In this document: positions 58,237 through 64,000 of the stretch, piece after piece | Layout: the number at the start of each line of letters is the position of its first letter | Numbering within the stretch: the stretch's first letter is position 1 | Assembly: GCF_000355695.1 (NCBI RefSeq) | Contig: NC_020891.1 | Coordinates: 2,542,001-2,606,000, forward strand | DNA length: 64,000 bases | Direction: 5' to 3' | Origin: Clavibacter nebraskensis NCPPB 2581 | GTDB taxonomy: Bacteria > Actinomycetota > Actinomycetes > Actinomycetales > Microbacteriaceae | Notes under the pieces: model-generated | What the model saw: the letters and a program-made list of their open reading frames with translations, nothing else | What the model was told of the DNA's origin: nothing | Databases searched by the model: none | Made by a program: the position numbers and the translations under genes

Positions 58237-58804
58237 GAGCCCCAGCATTCCAGACCCGCGTGCGAACCGCATGCAGGCAGGGCGGGGCCCGGCGAGCTGG
58301 AGCGGTGCTGCGGGGAGGTCATGTGATGCTTCCGGGTCGTGGTGCGGCGGGATGGGGAGCCGACCCGCGGGCGTGCGGTGCCCCGCATCAGCCGGGATCC
58401 CGTCATGCGGGACATCTGGGATGGCCGGGTGGCCTGCCACGCGGGCAGGACCCGACCGATGCGGGTCGCACCCTCGCGGGTGACGGATGCGAGGCGGGTG
58501 AGCGCCTCACGATGACTCTTCGGCGCGACGCGCGTCACGGATTGGTCACAGGCCGGGGGGATCCGGCGACGCGGATGCGGGGAGCTCGGCCGCTCGCACG
58601 GGGGCCGTCCCGCCGAGGAGGAGGGGAAGGGAGATGAGGAGCCGGACCGCAGGACGCCTCTCGGCGCGAGGCCGCTCGGAGCGGCGAATATTGGTACCCG
58701 GGAGTACTGCGGCCCGACCAGGATCCACTGTAACCGAGTCGGCGCGGGCTGTCGTCCCGGAGGTCGCCCTCACAGCGAACGGCCGGATCCGCGGCCGCGA
58801 CGGG
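58237..58804. other. 568-base region without a convincing gene
   Basis: Several long open frames exist but all look like chance frames of GC-rich DNA, without family motifs, ribosome sites or a leaderless start. The part around 58690 is relatively AT-rich (GAATATTGGTACC) and could hold a promoter. Upstream control of the sigma factor probably lies at the left end. Confidence 0.4.
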
Positions 58805-59437
58805 TCAGTCGAGCCGGTCGCCCCGCCAGAGCCGGGCGCACTGGACGAGGTCGGCCGCCATCTGCGAGAGGCGGAGGGCGCGCGTGGTGAGGTCGCCCGC
58901 GCGCTCCGGCGACGCCGTCGCGTCGAGGTCGTCGGCGACGCTCGTGGCGCCGAGGGCGGCCAGCCGGCTGAACGCGCCCGCGCGGTCGAGGGCGACCGCG
59001 AAGTCGCCCGTGAAGAGGCCGCGGAGGATGCTGTCGGCGAGCTCGACGATCTCCGCCGGCCCCGTGGGCGCGGTGGCTCCGGCGACCACCGGGTCGATGG
59101 TCGTGGCCACCTCGGTGCCGCGCTGGTAGAGCAGGCTGATGCCGTCGGGATCCTGGCGGATGAGCGCGCGCATGAGGTAGAGCCGCCAGAGCGCGCCCGG
59201 CAGGCTGCGCGGGCTGGCGCGCGACCACAGCTCGGCGACCGCGTCGATGCCGTGCTCGTCGGTGTAGGCGATGAGGCGCTCGACGACCGCCGGGTCGGGA
59301 TCCGCCCGCACGCGCGCCAGCAGGGCCGACGCGGTCTCGTGGGCCACGCGGCTGATCGTGGCGGGGTCCTCGCCGCCGAGCATGCTGTCGAACTTGGACC
59401 CGGAGAACTTGGTGGGCTTGTGGTAGTCGCCGGACAT
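58805..59437 (-). CDS. Conserved actinobacterial protein of unknown function
   Basis: A 210-residue soluble, helix-rich protein. It begins MSGDYHKPTKFSGSKFDSMLGGED, a stretch that I recall from Microbacteriaceae proteins sometimes mislabelled as RNA polymerase subunits; it shows no polymerase motif. The ATG at 59437 is preceded by a TACGCT box 7 nt away, so longer frames reaching 59530 are rejected. It lies next to tRNA-Lys. No function can be assigned. Confidence 0.65.
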   Translation of the reverse strand: MSGDYHKPTKFSGSKFDSMLGGEDPATISRVAHETASALLARVRADPDPAVVERLIAYTDEHGIDAVAELWSRASPRSLPGALWRLYLMRALIRQDPDGISLLYQRGTEVATTIDPVVAGATAPTGPAEIVELADSILRGLFTGDFAVALDRAGAFSRLAALGATSVADDLDATASPERAGDLTTRALRLSQMAADLVQCARLWRGDRLD

Positions 59438-59444
59438 CCCGGCA

Positions 59445-59450
59445 AGCGTA
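59445..59450 (-). promoter_or_regulatory. -10 box (TACGCT) of leaderless promoter
   Basis: TACGCT on the minus strand, 7 nt before the ATG at 59437; it fixes that start. Confidence 0.45.
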
Positions 59451-59539
59451 CGCCGGACGCGCGCTCCGGGCCGGGCCCCCGTCGGTCGCCGCCGTCCGCT
59501 CCGAGAGGGCCACCGCCCATCCCGTAGCATCGGGGACGC

Positions 59540-59612
59540 GGGCCTCTAGCTCAGTTGGTAGAGCAAGGGACTTTTAATCCCTGGGTCGTCGGTTCGAGCC
59601 CGACGGGGCCCA
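59540..59612 (+). tRNA. tRNA-Lys (anticodon TTT)
   Basis: A 73-nt cloverleaf: acceptor GGGCCTC/GGGGCCC (one G-U), D-loop with TAGCTCAGTTGGTAGAGC, anticodon stem GGGA/TCCC with loop CTTTTAA, T-loop TTCGAGC. CCA is not encoded. It marks the border to accessory-looking genes. Confidence 0.96.
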
Positions 59613-59646
59613 CCGACGGCGACCGGCTGGATGCCGGCGCCGGGGA

Positions 59647-60687
59647 TCAGCCCCGAGCGCCCCGGTCCAGCACGAGGAACGGCGGCGTGCGGTAGAGGAA
59701 CCGCAGCGGCGTGCGCATCGCCACCGCGTGGATCACCAGCGATGCCGCGATCGCGACCACGCTCACCACGAGCGGCAGCAGGTAGGGGACGGCGCCGGAC
59801 GGCTCGAAGCCGACGGCCTCGAGCACGGCGCAGGCCGCGGCGATCACGAGCACGTGCGCCACGTAGATCGGCAGCGTGTTGCGCCCGAGGAAGCGCAGCG
59901 GACGCACCAGCCGCGTGCGGGCGAGCAGGGCCGCCCACAGCACGCCGACCGCCATCGCCAGGCACGACACCACCAGGAGCACGCCGGGGATGCAGCTGAT
60001 GCCGGTCAGCTCCACGACCACGCCCGCGGCGCCGAACGCGACCAGGGCCGCCGCCGCCGCGATGGGCCGGGGACGCGACGCGACGCGGAACACGAGGTCC
60101 TTGGCGTGGAGCCCGATGAGGAAGAAGACGAGGTACTTCGCCATGCCGTCCCAGCTCAGGCTGCCGACGCGCAGCACGCTGAGGAACAGGGCGGAGACGA
60201 CGGCCGCGACCGTCAGCTGGATCCACGGCGGCATCCGTCCGTGCGCGACCTTCGCCAGCACGAGGAACACGGCGAGCGCGTGCAGGAACCACAGGCCCGT
60301 CGCCGGGAACACGAACGCGAGCAGCAGCGCCCGCGGATCGCCCTCGTGCGGACGCGAGTCGAGCGGCACGAGCGAGAAGTAGAGGAAGCGCAGCAGCGAC
60401 CAGATCGCGAGCGCCCACACGAGGACCGCGATGCGCGAGTTCCAGAGCTCCGGCCAGGAGCGGCGCACGGCGGAACCCGCGAGGAGACCCGATGCGAGGA
60501 AGAAGATCGGCATCCGGAAGGTGACGAAGGCGCTGTTGACGGTCGCCCAGACCGGTGACGCGAGGTCCTCCTGCATCAGCAGGAGGCCCGCATGGAAGAG
60601 CGCGACCAGCAGGATGGCCATCGCCCTGGCCGCATCCACCCAGTCCGCGCGCGCAGCGGTGATCGTCGTTCCGTCTCCCCCAGACAT
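59647..60687 (-). CDS. Acyltransferase-3 family membrane protein
   Basis: A 346-residue protein with about ten membrane helices. The N-terminal WVDAARAMAILLVALFHAGLLL carries the family's essential His. Such enzymes move acyl groups, often acetyl, onto surface glycans. The ATG at 60687 follows a TACCGT box by 7 nt, so a longer frame to 61095 is rejected. It is divergent from a membrane-anchored SGNH protein, the domain with which acyltransferase-3 is fused in OatA, suggesting the two work together on wall or capsule sugars. Confidence 0.85.
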   Translation of the reverse strand: MSGGDGTTITAARADWVDAARAMAILLVALFHAGLLLMQEDLASPVWATVNSAFVTFRMPIFFLASGLLAGSAVRRSWPELWNSRIAVLVWALAIWSLLRFLYFSLVPLDSRPHEGDPRALLLAFVFPATGLWFLHALAVFLVLAKVAHGRMPPWIQLTVAAVVSALFLSVLRVGSLSWDGMAKYLVFFLIGLHAKDLVFRVASRPRPIAAAAALVAFGAAGVVVELTGISCIPGVLLVVSCLAMAVGVLWAALLARTRLVRPLRFLGRNTLPIYVAHVLVIAAACAVLEAVGFEPSGAVPYLLPLVVSVVAIAASLVIHAVAMRTPLRFLYRTPPFLVLDRGARG

Positions 60688-60694
60688 GCTCGCC

Positions 60695-60700
60695 ACGGTA
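60695..60700 (-). promoter_or_regulatory. -10 box (TACCGT) of leaderless acyltransferase promoter
   Basis: TACCGT on the minus strand, 7 nt before the ATG at 60687. Confidence 0.45.
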
Positions 60701-60892
60701 TCGGGCGATGTGTCCGGATCGTGTCGGAGGGCGGCGGCAGGAGGCGGAATCAGTGGTGATCCCCGTGCTCCGGTGATCGGTGCTCGCCCGCGCGTCGCCG
60801 GAGGCCCGCGGCGCAGGGGGCCGAGTGAGCGCTGCCCGGACGAGAATCGGCGTACACCGTCTTTATCTACGAGCTCGACTCGATCGTGCACG

Positions 60893-60898
60893 TATTGT
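60893..60898 (+). promoter_or_regulatory. -10 box (TATTGT) of leaderless SGNH promoter
   Basis: TATTGT sits 6 nt before the ATG at 60905, in an AT-richer stretch. Confidence 0.5.
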
Positions 60899-60904
60899 TC
60901 ACAC

Positions 60905-61624
60905 ATGAAGAACAAGCGCCGTCGGCGGAACACCACCACCTGGACGATCTTCGGGATCGTTGCAGCGGCGGGGGCGACGTACGTGCTCGCCGGCCTCGCC
61001 CTCTCCGAGTCACAGCTCGAGCGTCCGGCGAACGCAGGCTCAGTGGCGGCGGTACCCACGTCGGACGCGGTCGAGGCGGAGTCCCGATTCCTCATGTCCG
61101 TCCTCAGTGACTCCCATGCCTACAACGCCGGCTCCTGGTGGCGGCAGACCATCGGCACGGGCACGTTCCCGGATGCCTATCTGGGAGAGTTCGAGTCGCT
61201 CCCTGGAGCGGTCACGTCCTCGCTGACCCCCATGCTGGACGCGGTCACCGCCCAGGGCGGCGCGGTCGTCGTCCAGGCAGGCACGAACGACCTGCTCTCC
61301 CAGCGCACTCCTGAACAAGCGGTCGAGGGGCTCTCGGGCCTCTGGCAGGGAATCCGAGATCGAGGCGCCGTCCCCGTGGCCGCATTGGTGCCTCCCTCCG
61401 ACGAGGTCCCTCAGCTCGTCGTCGAGCTGAACCGCCTGATCCGGACCGCAGCAGCGGAGCAGGGACTGGAGCTGATCGACGTTTACACGTCCGTCGCGCA
61501 ATCCGACGGCACGTGGGCCGACGGCAACAGCGACGATGCCCGTCACGCGAACGGAGTCGGTTCGGCGCTCATGGCCGACGCCGCACGCGAGCAGCTTCCC
61601 CGGATCATCGACGCTCTCGACTAG
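60905..61624 (+). CDS. Membrane-anchored SGNH/GDSL-type hydrolase
   Basis: A 239-residue protein: basic start (MKNKRRRRN), one signal-anchor helix (~13-33), then an extracytoplasmic SGNH-like domain. Block I is LSDSHAYNAGSW (Ser in DSH near residue 69), block III is QAGTNDLLSQ near 122, and block V is DDARHANGVGSALM near 215 with the catalytic His. A Gly before DS is replaced by Ser. It could acetylate or deacetylate wall glycans together with the divergent acyltransferase. Codon use is less GC-extreme than in its neighbours. Confidence 0.75.
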   Translation: MKNKRRRRNTTTWTIFGIVAAAGATYVLAGLALSESQLERPANAGSVAAVPTSDAVEAESRFLMSVLSDSHAYNAGSWWRQTIGTGTFPDAYLGEFESLPGAVTSSLTPMLDAVTAQGGAVVVQAGTNDLLSQRTPEQAVEGLSGLWQGIRDRGAVPVAALVPPSDEVPQLVVELNRLIRTAAAEQGLELIDVYTSVAQSDGTWADGNSDDARHANGVGSALMADAAREQLPRIIDALD

Positions 61625-61648
61625 CCACCGCCGTCCGCGACCGGGCCG

Positions 61649-63043
61649 TCAGGCCGCGGGCGTCAGGCCCGCCGGGGTCGGCGTCGTCCCCGGGTCGGTG
61701 AGCGCACGGCCGAAGCCGTCGACGCTGCGCACGCCGCGATCCGTGATGACCGAGGCGAAGGGCGTGTCGGGGTTGTTCGGGAGGGACGGGCGCTCGACGC
61801 GGGTGTCGCGCGCGAACGCGCCCACCACGACCACGCGCGGGGACGGGTACTTGCTCGGGGTCATGAACATGGTGCCGCGGCCGACGAACGTGTCCTGGGC
61901 GAGCCGCCCGCCCTGGTCGACGAGGCCGACGCCGATGCCGTGGGCGCCGCCGTCGCCGCCCGTCACGATGTTGTAGCCGACGACGGTGGCCCCGACGCCC
62001 GCCCCGATCTCCATCTGGTACCCGCCCGCGCCCGAGTTGCCCTCGAGGCGCATGCCGTTGATGCCGAGCTCGGAGACCATGGACGACGCGTTGCTCGTCG
62101 GGATGGCAAGGAAGCCGCGCGCCGCCTTGTTGCCGGCGCCGCAGCCGATGACGCGCGTGTTCTCGAAGCGCGCGTTGGTGGGGGCGATGCGGATCCCGCC
62201 CGCCGTGCAGTTCACGATCTCGGTGTCGCGCATCACGATGTCGATGGCGTTGACGCCGTCGCAGTCGACGCCCCAGGTGCCCGCCGTGATCACGCGCAGG
62301 CCCTCGATGACGTTCGCGTAGGAGTACTCGTCGCTCGCCGCGGTGAATGCCGCGCGCGCGAAGAAGACCCCGGCGCCGCCGGTGGCGTTCAGCTCGATGT
62401 CGGTGATCCGGCAGTGCAGCAGCGAGCGCAGGTAGAGCCCGTGGCGGCCCGTGCGCGTGCCGGTGATGCTGAAGCCGGTGAGCGAGACCGTCGCCTTGTT
62501 GTTCGCGGCGGGCCCGGCGTCGGCGCCGATCTTGCCCTGCACCTTGAAGACGTCGCCCGTGGATCCCGCGATCTGCCGGATGGTCGTGACGCGCCGCCCG
62601 TACCCCTCGATCGAGATGGCCGGGTACCCGTACGGCGCTCCCGAGAGGGGCTGCTTGGGCCAGGTGGCGCTCGAGTAGTCGATGCCGGTGGACGTGACGC
62701 GGATCTCGCACGGCGGCAGGATCCCCCGACCGCCGGTCTTCTGCAGCGCCGCGAAGAAGGCTGTCATCGCCTTCGTGTGGTCCGCCGCCGACGACACGAA
62801 GCCGAACTGCTCCGGGTAGTAGATGCGCGTCTGGTCGCCGACGACGGCGGCGGCCGAGGCGGACGGCGCCGCGGCGGGTGAGGCGACGGACGCGGCACCC
62901 GCGGTCGCGCCGACGGCGGCGAGGAAGACGGAGCGGCGGCCGAGGAGCGGCGGGCGCTCGGCGGGCGCCGGGGCGTCCTGGGCGAGGGCCGCTTCGGGCA
63001 GGTCGGAGGTGGGCGCATGCGCGTCCGCGCGTGACTGGGGCAA
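61649..63043 (-). CDS. Tat-exported right-handed beta-helix protein
   Basis: A 464-residue protein. A ~45-residue N-terminal region precedes the twin-arginine signal GRRSVFLAAVGATAGAAS, with cleavage expected after SASA near residue 67. The rest is a pectate-lyase-like parallel beta-helix (VSLTGFSITGTRTGRHGLYL, CRITDIELNATGG, IVMRDTEIVNCTAGGIRI). No catalytic set of a known lyase family was identified, so it may bind or cleave a polysaccharide. TTG at 63043 with GGAAGG upstream was chosen; a longer ATG frame starts at 63226. Confidence 0.7.
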   Translation of the reverse strand: MPQSRADAHAPTSDLPEAALAQDAPAPAERPPLLGRRSVFLAAVGATAGAASVASPAAAPSASAAAVVGDQTRIYYPEQFGFVSSAADHTKAMTAFFAALQKTGGRGILPPCEIRVTSTGIDYSSATWPKQPLSGAPYGYPAISIEGYGRRVTTIRQIAGSTGDVFKVQGKIGADAGPAANNKATVSLTGFSITGTRTGRHGLYLRSLLHCRITDIELNATGGAGVFFARAAFTAASDEYSYANVIEGLRVITAGTWGVDCDGVNAIDIVMRDTEIVNCTAGGIRIAPTNARFENTRVIGCGAGNKAARGFLAIPTSNASSMVSELGINGMRLEGNSGAGGYQMEIGAGVGATVVGYNIVTGGDGGAHGIGVGLVDQGGRLAQDTFVGRGTMFMTPSKYPSPRVVVVGAFARDTRVERPSLPNNPDTPFASVITDRGVRSVDGFGRALTDPGTTPTPAGLTPAA

Positions 63044-63272
63044 GAGGGGAGCCTTCCGGGTGGGCCGTGCTGACGGGCGCGGACGGGTCGCGCCGATCCG
63101 CTCCCCCGAGCACCGGACGCCCCACGCTGGATACGGCAAGGGTGCGTCCCGCTGCCGCCCGGAGCGTATCCCCAGTTCGGGGCGGCGCGACCGCGGTCTC
63201 CACGGGGCCCGGATCCGCGTCGCCATGGGGATCGGGCCGCGCGCTCGGCGGCGACGGCGGATGCGCCGGTGC

Positions 63273-63278
63273 GATGCT
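63273..63278 (+). promoter_or_regulatory. -10 box (GATGCT) of possible leaderless promoter
   Basis: GATGCT sits 7 nt before the ATG at 63286. Confidence 0.35.
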
Positions 63279-63285
63279 GGGTCGC

Positions 63286-63531
63286 ATGAGCATGCAGGCC
63301 GACGAACCCGTGATCGCGATGCTGACCGCCGAGGAGACGAGCGAGCGCTACGACCTGCTGAAGTCCGCGCTGGAGGAGCACGACGACCGGGGAGTGCAGT
63401 ACCTGTCGGGCGTCGTCGGACGGCTGCTCGCCTACATCGACGGGCTCCGCGAGCCGGAGGAGAACCGGATCGCGCTCGAGCGGTACACGCAGCGGGTCGC
63501 GCTGCAATGGGCGCAGGAGGACGGCTCGTGA
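63286..63531 (+). CDS. Small acidic protein of unknown function
   Basis: An 81-residue soluble protein rich in Glu and Asp (MLTAEETSERYDLLKSALEE), predicted helical, without membrane segments or Cys. No family recognised. ATG at 63286 is preferred to ATG at 63292 because of the GATGCT box 7 nt upstream. A long hairpin follows, so it is probably a single-gene transcript. Confidence 0.55.
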   Translation: MSMQADEPVIAMLTAEETSERYDLLKSALEEHDDRGVQYLSGVVGRLLAYIDGLREPEENRIALERYTQRVALQWAQEDGS

Positions 63532-63546
63532 GATGCCGTAGATGGA

Positions 63547-63601
63547 GAGACCGCCGCGCTCTCCGACCGTCCTGGGGAAGGTCAGAGAGCGCGGCGGTCT
63601 C
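63547..63601 (+). terminator. Bidirectional terminator
   Basis: A 17-bp perfect stem (63547-63563 with 63585-63601) and 21-nt loop, between the small acidic gene and the convergent membrane-peptide gene. Confidence 0.75.
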
Positions 63602-63607
63602 GGCGAT

Positions 63608-63778
63608 TCAGCGCTCTCGAGCTAGCCGACGACGCTCTCGCACGATGAGTAGGAGCGCCACCATCGGAAGCGCGGTACCCACCGCCCAGAATGCGGTCGC
63701 GAAGTCCGGCACCAGATGCGCGGTGGGAATCGCGATCAACGCGAGGATCAACAGGATGACCACCTTGAGCTTCGTCAT
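63608..63778 (-). CDS. Small two-helix membrane protein downstream of a Cys-rich peptide
   Basis: A 56-residue peptide: short basic start (MTKLK), helix one VVILLILALIAIPTAHLV, helix two TAFWAVGTALPMVALLLIV, then a strongly basic tail RERRRLARER. The ATG at 63778 overlaps the stop of the upstream Cys-rich gene (ATGA), so the two are translationally coupled. Size, topology and coupling fit an immunity or export helper of a peptide bacteriocin, but no family is recognised. Confidence 0.6.
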   Translation of the reverse strand: MTKLKVVILLILALIAIPTAHLVPDFATAFWAVGTALPMVALLLIVRERRRLARER

Positions 63779-64000
63779 GACATAGCCAGACCGACGCAGG
63801 TGCCCACGGTCCCACCGGCCACCCCAGCGAAGCCGACGATGCAGGCGACGCACCCTGTCCCGGGCGTGGCGCCGCAGAGAAGCGCGCATCCCGTGCCGAT
63901 GATCGTGATCACCCACTGCGAGATGCCCGCGTTCAGCAGACATTGATTGAGGGTGTCCCAATTGAAATCTGCATTCGTGATGTTAGAGCGGTTCGCGTCC
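63775..64000 (-). CDS. Cysteine-rich hydrophobic peptide, C-terminal part (bacteriocin-like)
   Basis: The minus frame is open from the window edge to TGA at 63775-63777: 74 residues with the N terminus cut off. After DANRSNITNADFNWDTLNQ come Cys-containing hydrophobic and Gly-rich stretches (GCALLCGATPGTGCVAC, then VAGGTVGTCVGLAMS), six Cys in the last ~45 residues plus one in NQC. This pattern recalls halocin C8-like and related Cys-rich bacteriocin domains. The DNA near 63940-63990 is markedly AT-richer than the rest, a sign of transfer. The assignment is by pattern only. Confidence 0.5.
   Translation of the reverse strand, partial: DANRSNITNADFNWDTLNQCLLNAGISQWVITIIGTGCALLCGATPGTGCVACIVGFAGVAGGTVGTCVGLAMS

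Noticed and set aside
58249-58800. Possible small genes in the gap upstream of the ECF sigma factor
   Set aside because: The open frames have no motif, no ribosome site and no leaderless -10 box at the right distance.
59613-64000. Duplicate of the tRNA-Lys 3' end as an attachment site
   Set aside because: No second copy of the T-arm/acceptor sequence was seen downstream within the window.

Overview
The window is chromosomal DNA of a very high-GC actinobacterium. Lsr2, mycothiol synthase (MshD), CarD, a DtxR/IdeR iron regulator, SenX3-RegX3, GlnR, a fused IspDF, XPB helicase and many leaderless genes with TANNNT boxes 6-7 nt before the start codon all fit the Actinomycetota. Protein similarity remembered from family knowledge points to Microbacteriaceae, most likely Clavibacter or a close relative (inference; no search was run).

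Layout. 1-6198: an operon-like cluster of an NCS1 permease (5' end cut), a HyuA-type hydantoinase/oxoprolinase subunit, two DUF917 (S-methyl-thiohydantoin desulfurase family) proteins and a PucR regulator, probably for uptake and opening of a hydantoin-like ring. 6208-9525: a GIY-YIG/DUF4041 protein, a YrdC-fold protein and Lsr2. 9747-11928: a repeat-rich LPXTG wall protein whose sorting signal is out of frame by one base, and a BTAD regulator. 11983-19182, mostly minus strand: prolyl oligopeptidase, HNH nuclease, NlpC/P60 hydrolase, DtxR, DUF3027 and a cold-shock protein, plus SerC on the plus strand. 19341-26156: helicase-associated protein and XPB, a two-component system and an orphan WXG100 protein. 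26290-30800: groEL behind two tandem CIRCE/promoter units, cspA, small regulators, msrB, a nitroreductase and tRNA-Thr. 30842-38989: DsbA-like protein, a shared sugar-ABC ATPase, DUF4032, RlmB, CysS, IspDF, CarD.

39155-56705 is a phosphate/nitrogen regulatory block: RegX3-SenX3 divergent from PhoU, phosphoglycerate mutase, YgfZ, nitrobindin-like protein, GlnR, MshD, polyphosphate kinase, a Nudix/phosphatase fusion and pstSCAB. ppk and pstS each carry a GTTCACC-N4-GTTCACC direct repeat about 30 nt before the -10 box, so RegX3 encoded at 39796 plausibly controls both.

56786-59612 holds an ECF sigma/anti-sigma pair, a conserved unknown gene and tRNA-Lys. After tRNA-Lys the content looks accessory: an acyltransferase-3 protein divergent from a membrane-anchored SGNH protein (a split OatA-like arrangement), a Tat-exported beta-helix protein, a small unknown gene, and at the right edge a cysteine-rich hydrophobic peptide gene overlapping a 56-residue two-helix membrane protein. 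That last pair looks like a bacteriocin and partner and is the least conventional item in the window.
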